This document shows positions 1 through 8,062 of a DNA stretch of 31,289 bases, one piece after another; the first letter of the stretch is position 1, and the number at the start of each line of letters is the position of its first letter. The position numbers were made by a program, and so were the translations under genes. Below the pieces are notes generated by a model. That model saw nothing but the letters and a program-made list of their open reading frames with translations. It did not search any database and had not been told where the DNA came from. The stretch is from JAXGXJ01 sp050943595. Its GTDB lineage: Bacteria > Actinomycetota > Thermoleophilia > RBG-16-64-13. Where the stretch lies: contig JBMNPM010000016.1 in the NCBI GenBank assembly GCA_050943595.1, forward strand, positions 1 through 31,289, read 5' to 3'.

Positions 1-660
1 CCATCGCATCATCTGGATGAGTCTTAGCTAGAGTCTGCAGCTCATCAAGAAGCTCATCCCTGCGGGTAAGATCGTCCTCCTCCTTGGCATCGTTGAGGGC
101 GTTAGCGAGTCCCCCAGCCAGTCCCTTCCCCACCATCGCATCATCTGGATGAGCATTTGCCAAGATCCTTAGTTCATCAAGAAGCTCATCCCGGCGGGTA
201 AGATGACCCTCCTCCTTGGCGTAGAGGAGGGTGCCAAGGAGGCCCTTAGCTAGCCCTTCCCTCACCATCGCATCATCTGGATGAGCATGTGCCAAGATGC
301 GCAGCTCATCAAGACCTTCATCCCGGTGAGTAGGAGCACCTTCCTCCTTGGCATCGTTGAGGGTGGTAACGAGGCCCTCAGCCAGCCCCCTCCTCACTAT
401 CGCATCATCTGGATGAGCATTTGCCAAGATGCGCAGCTCATCAAGAAGCTCATCCCTGCGGGTAAGATTACCCTCCTTCTTGGCATCGTTGAGGGTGTTA
501 AAGAGGCCCCCAGTCAGCCCTACCCTCACCATCGCATCATATGGATGAGCATTTGCCAAGGTCCGCAGTTCATGAAAAAGTTCATCCCTGCGGGTAAGGT
601 CATCCTCCTCTTTGGCGTCGTTGCGGGCGTTAAAGAGGCCCATGGCCAGAAGACCGACGG
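1..660 (-). repeat. Five tandem 132-bp coding repeats
   Basis: The block starting ccatcgcatcat recurs at 1, 133, 265, 397 (as ctatcg) and 529, an exact 132-bp period (44 codons). The units keep the reading frame and differ by scattered substitutions. The oldest-looking unit (529-660) is the most diverged. The array continues beyond the left edge. It encodes the TPR-like sensor part of the NTPase, and such close units can gain or lose copies by recombination. Confidence 0.92.
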
Positions 661-2152
661 CCTCCGGGAATTTGGCAGCTGCAGAAGCAGACATCCCAGG
701 TGTGAGCACTAGTTTTCGAGTTTCGTCCAGCGGGAGGAGACTGGCAGCGCTCAGACACACAGCACGCGCCTCATCGTCGAGTAGGTAACTGTCAAGTGAC
801 AGGAGGTTGACGAGCGCTAGGCAGAATGGAAGGATATCCCAGTCCGCCCTCCGCACACGACTGCCGGCTTCGCGAACGATCCAATCGATCTCCTGATAAG
901 CGTAAGTGCGAAGATCAAAATTCGCTTGTAAGGCGTCCGTTGTCCAGTAGTGCCTAGCGGCTTCGTGTCGTGTGAGGTGTCCGTAGGTAAGAGAACCATC
1001 CTCTCGATAGAGGATTCGTTCCGCGACGAGGTCATCAGCTACGTCGTCGTCAATGCCACCCATAACAAGCGGCTCCAAGGCCTTCCATAGACCATCGGTA
1101 TGTAGCTGCGGAAGAAGGGCAAGACGTGCGAGTACCTGCCGGGCTGGTCTCTTTCCGGCTTTGGTTTGAAAGTCCCGGCCGAGCTCCTCGTAGCTGTAGG
1201 CATGGGCTGCTTTGGCCAGATTACGTAGCTCTTCGATAGTGGCCGGGGGCGCATCTCGCCACCGCGATATCACCCCAGGGTGTCCATCTATGGGCTTTAG
1301 GATCTCTTCTGGCTCAAGACGATTGGTAACTGGAACTACCTCGTTTAGGTACTTTATGAGCCCACTCTGCTCACCTGGGTCACTCAGATCCATCGGGCCG
1401 AGTTCCTTAACCGTGGCGATCGCCGGCCTTCGCCTCTTAAGCTCATACACACAGTTCACAGCAGCCCTCTGTGCCTCCTCGGGTCCTTGGCGCACACCGA
1501 GGAAGAAATGGATCTGTGGCCAACCCCTACTATTGTAGTGATCGCAGAACACCTGAAGGGGAGCCACTGCCTGTTCGACCGGGCGACAGCCGTCAAAGCG
1601 GTCGAGAATGAGTACCAGTGGTTGATCGGGAGCCAACTTCGAGAGTAACTCCACGAGCTCCTTAGCTTTATCGTAATCAAGTGGGGATAGATGTAATCCG
1701 CCGGTCTTCAGCATGTCTGAGGCCGATAACAGACCGCCGATCATGTTCTGAACCGCACCTACTCCCGGAAGAGGTAGAACGTCTTCTGTAATCTTCAGCA
1801 GACCCTCGATGACGCCAGTGATGAAAGAGCCCGGCGTTTTCTTGACCTGCTGGTGGACGCTCTTGAGCTTGTCGAGTGCTGAGGCCTGCTTAAGCCAGCA
1901 GGCGTAGGCATCGGCTATGGCGCGAAGAAGAAGGTCGCTCCCTTCTGAAGTGGATTCGGCGTAGCCAACGATCCAGCCGTCGGCGACCTCTTCATTGTCC
2001 TTAAGCTCTCGCAAGAGTGATGACTTACCAACTTGGGCTCTACCCACGATGGCTGTGATTCCCTTGTCTTCTCGTCGCTCGAGCAGATAGTTCAAGTCGC
2101 CCGTACGACCAAAGAGGGGCAAATCCTGCTTATTAGCTGTCGAGTTAGCCAT
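1..2152 (-). CDS. STAND-type P-loop NTPase with C-terminal TPR-like repeats (3' end outside window)
   Basis: I read an uninterrupted minus-strand frame of 717 codons from ATG 2152 to the window edge. An AGGAG sits 11 nt upstream of the start. Near the N-terminus is a Walker A motif GRAQVGKS (residues 37-44), and LVLILDRFDG around 179-188 is a good Walker B. There is no room for an N-terminal effector domain. Residues ~190-500 resemble the winged-helix/arm part of STAND ATPases but I see no diagnostic motif there. From ~507 onward lie five 44-residue repeats of the pattern GLxNxLNDAKEE..LTRRDELLDELRxLANAHPDDAM, helical and TPR-like. STAND NTPases with TPR sensors include regulators and antiphage proteins; a defence role here is only inference. 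The C-terminus, and so the repeat number, is unknown. The reading frame is solid; the function is not. Confidence 0.8.
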   Translation of the reverse strand, partial: MANSTANKQDLPLFGRTGDLNYLLERREDKGITAIVGRAQVGKSSLLRELKDNEEVADGWIVGYAESTSEGSDLLLRAIADAYACWLKQASALDKLKSVHQQVKKTPGSFITGVIEGLLKITEDVLPLPGVGAVQNMIGGLLSASDMLKTGGLHLSPLDYDKAKELVELLSKLAPDQPLVLILDRFDGCRPVEQAVAPLQVFCDHYNSRGWPQIHFFLGVRQGPEEAQRAAVNCVYELKRRRPAIATVKELGPMDLSDPGEQSGLIKYLNEVVPVTNRLEPEEILKPIDGHPGVISRWRDAPPATIEELRNLAKAAHAYSYEELGRDFQTKAGKRPARQVLARLALLPQLHTDGLWKALEPLVMGGIDDDVADDLVAERILYREDGSLTYGHLTRHEAARHYWTTDALQANFDLRTYAYQEIDWIVREAGSRVRRADWDILPFCLALVNLLSLDSYLLDDEARAVCLSAASLLPLDETRKLVLTPGMSASAAAKFPEAVGLLAMGLFNARNDAKEEDDLTRRDELFHELRTLANAHPYDAMVRVGLTGGLFNTLNDAKKEGNLTRRDELLDELRILANAHPDDAIVRRGLAEGLVTTLNDAKEEGAPTHRDEGLDELRILAHAHPDDAMVREGLAKGLLGTLLYAKEEGHLTRRDELLDELRILANAHPDDAMVGKGLAGGLANALNDAKEEDDLTRRDELLDELQTLAKTHPDDAM

Positions 2153-2203
2153 TGCTTTGTCGGCTCCTGAGAGATGGCTCACGGTTGGTGAGTCCTGCAC
2201 TGC

Positions 2204-2313
2204 TGCGTATTACAGCGAAACCGGTCGGGTGTCCTACGCTTATGCTGATCAGCTGTTCGACTGCGTGCCGATCAGGTGGGAGCGAGGCGACACTCCAGAT
2301 TTTCTTCTTAGCA
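2204..2313 (+). mobile_element. Solitary IS21-like terminal remnant, copy 1
   Basis: This ~110-bp stretch begins tgcgtatt..gcgaaacc and continues through tgctgatcag, gccgatcaggtgggagcga and tcttctta. It aligns with 14438-14540. A TG start and repeated short internal motifs are typical of IS21-family ends, and the opening resembles IS21-type ends I remember; I could not search. No istA or istB gene follows, so only an end is left. It lies just upstream of the divergent NTPase gene. Confidence 0.5.
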
Positions 2314-2579
2314 CCTTGGTTGTATGTTCGTCAACAGAATACTTGAACAACCCGATCACCGTATCGGTCCAAGTGCACTTGAGCCTCCAGGAACCCCAGA
2401 ACGGTCCATAAACTCAACCATCCTTGTGCCATCGCCATCCCTTCTTAGTGTTCGCTTCCTCGGCTGAGGCAAAGCTGCAAATTCATCGCGGTGTCTCACT
2501 TGTTGTGGTAGCCATGGGCAATCGTCCCGTTCTTGCTGTACGACAAGCTGCTCCTCATGAGTACAGCGAGGAGGGCGCA
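2314..2579. other. Intergenic stretch without a supported gene
   Basis: Small plus-strand frames here have no convincing ribosome binding site or family resemblance. The sequence may be further IS-derived DNA continuing from the 2204-2313 remnant. An in-frame upstream extension of the SLH gene exists (ATG 2424 or ATG 2514) but is not needed for its signal peptide. Confidence 0.4.
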
Positions 2580-3009
2580 GTGGGGAGGCGCTCGTTGTCA
2601 GTGAAATTGCTCGCGCTGGTGGCGGTCACGGCGCTGACGCTGGCCATGCTGGTCTTTCCACCGAAGGCTCTTGGCTTCACAGACGTCGGTTCTTCGACGG
2701 CGTATCAAGAGGCGACCGCCGAGATGCACGATCGTGGGATCGTGTCGGGCTTCGATGACGGTACCTTTCGCCCTCTCGACACAGCCTCGCGCATGCAGTT
2801 CGCGAAGATGATCGTGAGAGCACTGGGCATGCAGCCCCTGGGTGAGGTGCCTTGTCCCCTTGTCGACGTGCCTGGACATCTCGATGCGAAGGACGCTCTC
2901 TACACGCCGCCATTTGGGACCGTTAAGTTCTCAACTAGAGAGCACTACGAGAATGCACGCATGGCCGCTTACTACGGGCTGCTTGACGGCGTGGGCTCGT
3001 TTGGCCAGA
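2580..3009 (+). pseudogene. S-layer homology (SLH) domain exported protein, truncated
   Basis: The likely start is GTG 2580 (VGRRSLSVK), which gives a signal peptide: basic residues, then the hydrophobic core LLALVAVTALTLAMLVF, with cleavage near PPKALG. Downstream is a clear SLH domain: FTDVGSSTAYQEAT, then GIVSGFDDGTFRP, then SRMQFAKMIVRALG. A second unit begins at VPCPLVDVPGHLDAKD but is abnormal. After AAYYGLLDGVGSFG near 3009 the frame becomes unrelated Arg-rich sequence and stops at 3128, while beta-propeller-like coding continues in another frame from 3010. I infer an internal deletion that joined the SLH part to a downstream part of the same or a neighbouring surface-protein gene out of frame. 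An intact product would be cell-wall-anchored. SLH identity is firm, pseudogene status likely. Confidence 0.75.
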
Positions 3010-3195
3010 CACGTGCTCGACCTGGCCACAGGCACGATTCGCGAAGTGGCCAAGGACCAGAGGCGGAATCGTCTGATCGAAACGGCTGGACGTCGAGCTC
3101 TCTGGATGAGCCAAGATGGAGACGGTGAGGTGGCTCTGCTCTATGACTATGACAAGGCGACCCTCACCGAGTTGCCTTTCCCTGCTGATACGAGC
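3010..3195 (+). pseudogene. Beta-propeller (TolB/WD-like) fragment
   Basis: In the frame starting at 3010 the sequence reads HVLDLATGTIREVAKD, then ETAGRRALWMSQDGDGEV, then LLYDYDKATLTELPFP. That is the repeating YxxDLxTGxxxxL..W..dG pattern of six-bladed propellers. There is no start codon or signal peptide in this frame, and coding character ends where the IS3 remnant begins (3208). It is probably the 3' part of the SLH protein gene, shifted out of frame by a deletion at ~3009 and then cut by the IS. Confidence 0.6.
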
Positions 3196-3207
3196 AGGAA
3201 ATGGGTG

Positions 3208-3390
3208 CTAGTAGATCTCTTCCAGTTCTGCCGGCGGTATGTCACCGATGGATCCCAGAAGCCGGCGGTGGTTGAACCAATCGACCCACTCAAGAGTGGC
3301 GAACTCCACGTCTTCTAGGGTCTTCCAGGGACCATGCTTTTTGATGAGTTCGGTCGTGTAGAGTCCGTTGATGGTCTCGGCGAGGGCGTT
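3208..3390 (-). pseudogene. IS3 OrfB transposase, 3' fragment
   Basis: The minus frame reads NALAETINGLYTTELIKK, then WVDWFNHRRLLGSIG, then IPPAELEEIY and a stop at 3208. This is the C-terminal end of the DDE integrase core of IS3 OrfB; the E of AETING is the catalytic glutamate. The frame is broken off at ~3390 by the IS110 insertion. The matching upstream part, ending in GDAYD, lies at 4728 and leftward-reading from there. Confidence 0.85.
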
Positions 3391-3406
3391 GATGCTCCTA
3401 TATTCG

Positions 3407-4486
3407 TCAAGTAGCCTTGGGAAGAGCATTGGATCCTTCCCGTAGAGGTCGCATCAACGCCCAGATCTCCCGGGCCAGAAAGCGCTTCAGGCAGCGGATG
3501 ATCTCCTTCTTGGTCCGTCCTTCCTCGGTCCGTCTGGCCACATAAGCACGCGTGGGTTCGTGATGCTGCATGCGCACGATGATGGTCCGGTAGAGAGCGG
3601 CGTTGGCTTGGCGGTGACCACCGCGGTTCAGGCGGTGACGGGTCGTCGTTCCCGAAGAGGCAGGGATGGGCGCCACCCCGCACAGCCGGGCCCAAGCAGC
3701 CTCGCTCCGGATCCGCTGAGGGTTGTCGCCGGCCACGATGAGCACTTCAGCGGCAGTGTCCGGGCCGATGCCGAAGGCGTCCACCAGTTGGGGAGCGATT
3801 TCCTTGGTGAGCTGGGCGAGAAGGACCTCGTGCTCTTTGATCTCCGTGCTCAGGTCACGCCACCTCCGCGCTAGCGAGCGCAGCACGTGCTTTGCCGCAC
3901 CGAGAGGAGTCTCGACCTTGCCCGGACGAAGGGCGAGGCAGCGTTCGATGAGCACCGTCTTCGAGAGATCCCTCAGCTCCTGACCGAGCTCCGGCGGAGC
4001 GGTCACAACGAGGGCTTTGAGCGTGATCATGGCGGAGGTCCGTGCCTTGACGGCCGTGTCCTTTGCCACCTTGATCTGCCTGAGCATCTCCACCGTCCCA
4101 TCTGCGCTCTTCGGGACGGCTGTTGCCTTGCCGGCAAGAACCGCGCGAGCGGCGTTCTCGGCATCGAGCACATCGCTCTTTCCCCGCAGCCGGCGATCCC
4201 GCCGATCCGGCCGGGCCACTTCGATGATCGTGTGCCCGTGGCGCCTGAGGAAGGAGGTGAGGGCCACGCCGTAGGAGCCGGTCCCCTCGATACCGAAGGC
4301 GATCACCGGTCCCTGGCTCGTTGCCCACGTGAGCAGACGTGCGTAGCCGCCCTGGTCCACCGACACCGCGATGTCGTCCAGGAAGGTCCCAAACTCGTCG
4401 AGAGCCACGGCCACATGGATGAACTTGTGGGTATCGATGCCAATGGCGACTCGACGGGGGCTGCCACTCTCGGCTATGCTCGTCAC
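3407..4486 (-). CDS. IS110-family DEDD transposase (recombinase)
   Basis: This complete 359-residue protein starts at GTG 4486. The N-terminal RuvC-like domain shows VAIGIDTHKFIHVAV (first Asp), FGIEGTGSYG (Glu), and KSDVLDAENAA (last Asp pair). The C-terminal Transposase_20 half shows FGIGPDTAAEVL and GVAPIPASSGTT, the latter containing the catalytic serine, then HRLNRGGHRQAN. Length and motif order match intact family members, so it may be active, unlike the IS3 host element. Such recombinases cut and exchange strands at a short core guided by an element-encoded bridge RNA, without classical target duplication. Confidence 0.93.
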   Translation of the reverse strand: MTSIAESGSPRRVAIGIDTHKFIHVAVALDEFGTFLDDIAVSVDQGGYARLLTWATSQGPVIAFGIEGTGSYGVALTSFLRRHGHTIIEVARPDRRDRRLRGKSDVLDAENAARAVLAGKATAVPKSADGTVEMLRQIKVAKDTAVKARTSAMITLKALVVTAPPELGQELRDLSKTVLIERCLALRPGKVETPLGAAKHVLRSLARRWRDLSTEIKEHEVLLAQLTKEIAPQLVDAFGIGPDTAAEVLIVAGDNPQRIRSEAAWARLCGVAPIPASSGTTTRHRLNRGGHRQANAALYRTIIVRMQHHEPTRAYVARRTEEGRTKKEIIRCLKRFLAREIWALMRPLREGSNALPKAT

Positions 4487-4722
4487 TTCTGCTGATCCTT
4501 TCCTTCGCTTGAATAGGGTCGGCGGCCGCTGGCCAAGCGGGTGGACGGGACTGTGACGAGACTGCTTCCGGAAGATCAGGCTCCTATGAGGTCACTGCCT
4601 GCACGGCCAGCACACCTTGTGCTGCACCGCCTGACGGACGACAGATCAACAGCTAGGACTCCCAGATCTTCGGGGTCAATCGTATGCAGTGTCAGGCCAC
4701 CAGACGGCACCTGAGATTCTCA
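4487..4722 (-). ncRNA. Candidate IS110 bridge (seek) RNA region
   Basis: This is the ~236-nt non-coding leader between the element end and the transposase start; IS110-group bridge RNAs come from this position. Two observations support it. The 8-mer gctcctat at the opposite element end (3394-3401) recurs in the leader at 4580-4587. The 8-mer caatcgta spanning the insertion junction (4723-4730) recurs at 4677-4684. Bridge RNAs hold loop sequences matching donor ends and target, so these are candidate guides. I did not fold the RNA. Confidence 0.45.
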
Positions 4723-4727
4723 CAATC

Positions 4728-5453
4728 GTAGGCGTCGCCGCGAGATCCCATCGAGGTTATGGCACCGGCCTCAGCCAGACGCTCGGTGTAGCGGATGGAC
4801 AGGTAGTGACGCCGTGGTCTGAATGATGAACGACACCGTCGACGTCATCACCGCGTCGCCAGAGAGCCATCTCCAGGGCATCGAGAGCCAGATCGGTCGC
4901 AGCGAAGCCGATACCTGCCGACCGAGGATCATGCGCAAGTAGGCGTCTGCGACAACGGCCGCATAGACGAATCCCGACCAGGTGGCACGTAGGTGAGGTC
5001 CGCCACCCACACGCGGTGGGAAGCACGTGCTGGCCGTAATCGACTCCTGGCTGCCCTGTCCCGCCACCCACACGCGGTGGGAAGCACGGACGGTGAACTG
5101 GCGGTCCACGAGATCAAAGGGGCGGGGAGCCGATAGATCGGGGAAGGTTGTCTTCCAGGCCTTGCCCCGGGTGGCTCCTTTCAGGCCCAGGGTGCGCATG
5201 AGGCGCTCCACCGTGCAGCGGGCCACCGTGAATCCCTCACGCTTCAGGTGCCGCCACACCTTGCAGGAGCCGTAGACGGAGTAGTTCTCCTAGTAGACGC
5301 GGGTGTCTCGGGTTTCAGGGCTTCGTCGCGCAAGGTGTGGGCTGACGGGGTCGGCTTGCGGCGGCGTAGTTACGTGGAAGGGGCGATGGGTAGGACGGTG
5401 CACATCGGCTCGACCCCGAACTCCTCCTTGCGGGCGGTGATGAAGGCGGTCAT
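4728..5453 (-). pseudogene. IS3 OrfB transposase, 5' part with stops and frameshifts
   Basis: The frame from ATG 5453 reads MTAFITARKEEFGVEPM and meets a stop at codon 28 (5370-5372). A second frame carries the helix-turn-helix-like VWRHLKREGFTVARC and MRTLGLKGATRGKAWKTT. The integrase core appears as RASHRVWVA, WSGFVYAAVVADAY and, after another shift, DDVDGVVHHSDHGV, then RYTERLAEAGAITSMG and GDAYD in a third frame. A 28-bp duplication at 5000-5088 adds further damage. The gene cannot make a working transposase. Confidence 0.85.
5000..5088. repeat. 28-bp direct duplication inside IS3 OrfB
   Basis: ccgccacccacacgcggtgg followed by gaagcacg occurs at 5000-5027 and 5061-5088, a period of 61 bp. 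The unit contains the short dyad cccac/gtggg. It duplicates the RASHRVWVA codons of the integrase core, and 61 bp is not a multiple of three. Confidence 0.9.
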
Positions 5454-5474
5454 TTCTTCTGTGTGCGGTCGAGC

Positions 5475-5773
5475 TCAGCACCTGAAGAAAGCTGTGGCTG
5501 CTTTCAAGATCTCGTTGGCGCACTTAAGCTCGCAGTTCTCCCGTTCGAGCTCCTTGATGCGCGCTCGCTCTTCCGTGGAGACGCCGACCCGTAGACCGCC
5601 GTCGATCTCAGCGGTGCGCACCCACGTGCGAAGGTTTCGGGTGTCATCCCCAACTTCGACGCAACAGAGCTGATGGCTGCCCACTGGGAGTCGTACTTGC
5701 CCTCGTGTTCGAGGACCATGCGGACGGCCCGCTCCCGAACCTCAACTGGATACCTCTTCGACGTATTGTTCAT
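5475..5773 (-). pseudogene. IS3 OrfA (helix-turn-helix subunit), frameshifted
   Basis: From ATG 5773 the frame reads MNNTSKRYPVEVRERAVRMV, a classic IS3 OrfA N-terminus, to KLGMTPET. There, near 5637, one base appears to be missing. The rest continues in the next frame as RTWVRTAEIDGGLRVG, STEERARIKELERENCELK and NEILKAATAFF, the leucine-zipper-like end of OrfA. Two overlapping tandem copies of catgactccat sit just upstream of the start. Confidence 0.85.
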
Positions 5774-5910
5774 GACTCCATCATGACTCCATCCTCTCAA
5801 AGGTTGGAGTTTTCAGGAAAGATGGGGCGGTTTACTCAGCGACGATGTCGCCATCCTTGCACTCTCGTTTCTAGAGAAGGGAGTCTGAAGAAGAGGGAAA
5901 GAGAGACACC

Positions 5911-7824
5911 TCAGGCACCTAGGGCCTCTAGTTCCTCCCAGCGCGTATACGCTTGGGCGATCTCTTCCTCCAGTTCTTGCAGTCGAGTTTTGGCTGAGGT
6001 TACCTGTGCCGGCTCGTTGTTTGCATAGAAGGAAGAGGAGCTGAGCATGGCGATGATCTCGTGCTGTTCCTTCTCCAGGGCCTCGATTTTCTCGGGCAAC
6101 GCCTCCAGCTCCCTAATCTCCTTAAAGGACGGTTTGCGTCTTGCTCGCGGGGGTTGTTCACCCGCGGACCTCTCCTCCCGTTTGGCCGGCCTTACCGTCG
6201 CAGGTGCCGGCGACACAGGTGCCGGCAGCTCAGGTCGCTGACGAAGCCAATCATCGTACCCACCCACGTATTCCTTGAGCCGGCCCTCGCTCTCGAAGAC
6301 GATCGTAGAGGTGACGACGTTGTTGAGGAAGGCTCGGTCGTGGCTCACCAGCAGGATCGTGCCGCTGTAGTCGAGCAGCTTCTCCTCGAGCAGCGCCAGG
6401 GTCTCCGTGTCTAGGTCGTTGGTGGGTTCGTCGAGCACCAGGACGTTCGAGGGCATGCTGAACAGTTTGGCCAAGAGGAGCCGCATGCGTTCGCCCCCGG
6501 AGAGGAGGCGGACGGGTGCGATGATTTGATCGGGGGAGAACAGGAAGTCCTGTAGATACCCCATGACGTGCCGGGTCGCTTTGCCTACCGAGACGATGTC
6601 GCCGCCGTCGGCGATGGTGTCCCTGAGGGTCTGGGTTTCGTCGAGTTGGGTTCGCAACTGGTCGAAGTAGGCGATCTTGAGTCCGGCACCCAAGCGGATG
6701 CGGCCCTTCTGCGGCTCGATCTCTCCCAGCAGCAGTCTGAGGAGCGTCGTCTTGCCCGAGCCATTGGGGCCGATGATGCCCACTCTGTCGCCGCGGATGA
6801 TGGTGGTGGAAAAGTCCTGGAGGATCTTCTTGCTGCCGAATGAGAACGAGATTTTCTCGGCATCAACCACCAGTCGCCCACTGCGGTCGGCTTCCACGAT
6901 GGCCATGCGTACATCCTTCATCCGCTCACGCCGCTGCTCGCGTTCGGCTCGAAGCCGTTCCAACGCCCGCACTCTGCCTTCGTTCCGCGTCCGGCGGGCC
7001 TTGATCCCCTGCCGGATCCAGGCCTCTTCTTTCGCGAGCTTGCGATCGAACTCGTGCCAGGCTTTCTCCTCCGCGTCCAGTAGGTCTTGGCGTCGACTGA
7101 GATAGGTCTCGTAGTCACAGTCGAAGGACAGGAGGCGTCCCCTGTCGATCTCCACGATCCGGTTGGCCATGCGTTGGAGGAAAGCACGGTCGTGCGTCAC
7201 GAAGACAAGTGTCTTGTTGAACTTAACCAAGAAATCCTCCAGCCACAGGATGGCGTTGAGATCCAGATGGTTGGTGGGTTCGTCGAGGAGCAGAACATCG
7301 GGATCGGAGGCCAGGGCTCGGGCCAGGAAGACCCGGCGCTTTAAACCGGCGGACAGCGACTGGAACTCCGCCTCTGCATCAAGTTCGGTCCAAGAGAGCA
7401 CGGTCTCCACCCTCTGATGAAAATGCCAGGCTCCGGAGGTTTCCAACCGATGCTGGATACGTTCGAGATCTCTCAGGAGGCCGGAGTCACCGCTGCGGGC
7501 CAGCTCCAGTGTCACTTCGCGATAGTGGCGCAGTATGTCCAGATGCTCTTGTCCGCCCGAGGCCACGACGTCGTAGACGGTCCCCGGCAGGGCGTCAGGA
7601 ACATCCTGGGGGAGAAGGGCGATCCGTGTCCCCACACCTGCGCCGACCTGGCCCGAGTCCGGCGATATGTCACCCATCAGCAATCGGAGGAGGGTGGATT
7701 TGCCGGCGCCGTTCCGGCCCAGCAGACCGATGCGCTCACCTTCCTCGATCTGGAGAGTTGCTGCGTCCAGGAGGAGGGGACCACCGAGACTCAGGGAAAC
7801 GTCATGGAGCCATACTTGTGCCAT
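5911..7824 (-). CDS. uup: ABC-F family ATPase, Uup-like
   Basis: This 637-residue soluble protein has two ABC ATPase domains and no membrane segment. Domain 1 has Walker A GRNGAGKS (36-43), signature LSAGLKRRV and Walker B VLLLDEPTNHLD. Domain 2 has GPNGSGKTT, LSGGERMRL and VLVLDEPTNDLD. Between them is the charged, Arg-rich linker of ABC-F proteins. The C-terminus (~565-637) is a Lys/Glu-rich coiled coil (ELEALPEKIEALEKEQHEI, RLQELEEEIAQAY) as in Uup. ABC-F proteins act on ribosomes or, for Uup, on branched DNA and ribosome assembly. The start ATG 7824 is fixed by homology to MAxVxLxDVSLS; no strong ribosome binding site is seen. It is transcribed alone, divergent from the kinase gene. The uup name is by domain layout, not by test. 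Confidence 0.9.
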   Translation of the reverse strand: MAQVWLHDVSLSLGGPLLLDAATLQIEEGERIGLLGRNGAGKSTLLRLLMGDISPDSGQVGAGVGTRIALLPQDVPDALPGTVYDVVASGGQEHLDILRHYREVTLELARSGDSGLLRDLERIQHRLETSGAWHFHQRVETVLSWTELDAEAEFQSLSAGLKRRVFLARALASDPDVLLLDEPTNHLDLNAILWLEDFLVKFNKTLVFVTHDRAFLQRMANRIVEIDRGRLLSFDCDYETYLSRRQDLLDAEEKAWHEFDRKLAKEEAWIRQGIKARRTRNEGRVRALERLRAEREQRRERMKDVRMAIVEADRSGRLVVDAEKISFSFGSKKILQDFSTTIIRGDRVGIIGPNGSGKTTLLRLLLGEIEPQKGRIRLGAGLKIAYFDQLRTQLDETQTLRDTIADGGDIVSVGKATRHVMGYLQDFLFSPDQIIAPVRLLSGGERMRLLLAKLFSMPSNVLVLDEPTNDLDTETLALLEEKLLDYSGTILLVSHDRAFLNNVVTSTIVFESEGRLKEYVGGYDDWLRQRPELPAPVSPAPATVRPAKREERSAGEQPPRARRKPSFKEIRELEALPEKIEALEKEQHEIIAMLSSSSFYANNEPAQVTSAKTRLQELEEEIAQAYTRWEELEALGA

Positions 7825-7896
7825 TGGAATGGGTTTATCTCACGCCGTGGACCGCCTTTCAACCTGCTGTCTATGGAGTACGGCAGCATGCTTTAC

Positions 7897-7925
7897 TTGA
7901 CGACACGCGTTCGCTGGCTGAGAAT
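7897..7925 (+). promoter_or_regulatory. Possible sigma-A-type promoter for the kinase operon
   Basis: TTGACG (7897-7902) and GAGAAT (7920-7925) are separated by 17 bp in the 230-bp gap between the divergent ABC-F and kinase genes. The -35 matches 5/6 and the -10 4/6. This would leave a ~130-nt untranslated leader. Confidence 0.35.
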
Positions 7926-8032
7926 ATTGTAACCGCGGTCCATCTGAAGCTAGCGAGGAACAGATGCAGGTTCTCGACTCCTCACCGTCCGGTGTTTCGT
8001 TTCCGAGAGGTACGGGCACTGTCGGCCGTCCT

Positions 8033-8062
8033 GTGAATCCACGGTGAATCCCCGGTGAATCC
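8033..8062 (+). repeat. Three copies of gtgaatcc at the kinase start
   Basis: gtgaatcc occurs at 8033-8040, 8044-8051 and 8055-8062. The third copy contains the GTG start codon proposed for the kinase. No clear Shine-Dalgarno precedes any copy, so the exact start is uncertain, and the repeat may be an operator or replication slippage. Confidence 0.7.

Larger units (their letters stand above)
3391..4727 (-). mobile_element. IS110-family element inserted in IS3 OrfB
   Basis: The IS3 integrase motif GDAYDNALAET is split: GDAYD ends at ~4728 and NALAET starts at ~3390. The ~1.34 kb between holds one complete IS110 transposase, about 240 nt of leader on its 5' side and only ~16 nt on its 3' side. 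That asymmetry is characteristic of the IS110 group. No long terminal inverted repeats are seen, as expected for this family. Ends are uncertain by about 3 bp. Confidence 0.8.
3208..5838 (-). mobile_element. Degenerate IS3-family element interrupted by IS110
   Basis: Minus-strand OrfA (5773 to ~5475) and OrfB (from 5453) pieces, plus the last part of OrfB (3208-3390), belong to one IS3-family element. The outer right end carries a plausible inverted repeat: ggggcggtttact near 5824-5836, which read from the other side starts AGTAAACCGCCCC. I see no matching end near 3208, so the left end is probably truncated. Both genes have frameshifts and stops, so the element is dead. Confidence 0.8.

Noticed and set aside
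1..660. Repeat array as a possible CRISPR
   Set aside because: Units are 132 bp, contiguous, in frame and coding; there are no short repeats with unique spacers and no cas genes.
281..712. Plus-strand frame of 143 codons across the 132-bp repeats
   Set aside because: Antisense to the minus-strand NTPase frame, which has Walker motifs, a binding site and 717 open codons; the plus frame only mirrors the repeats.
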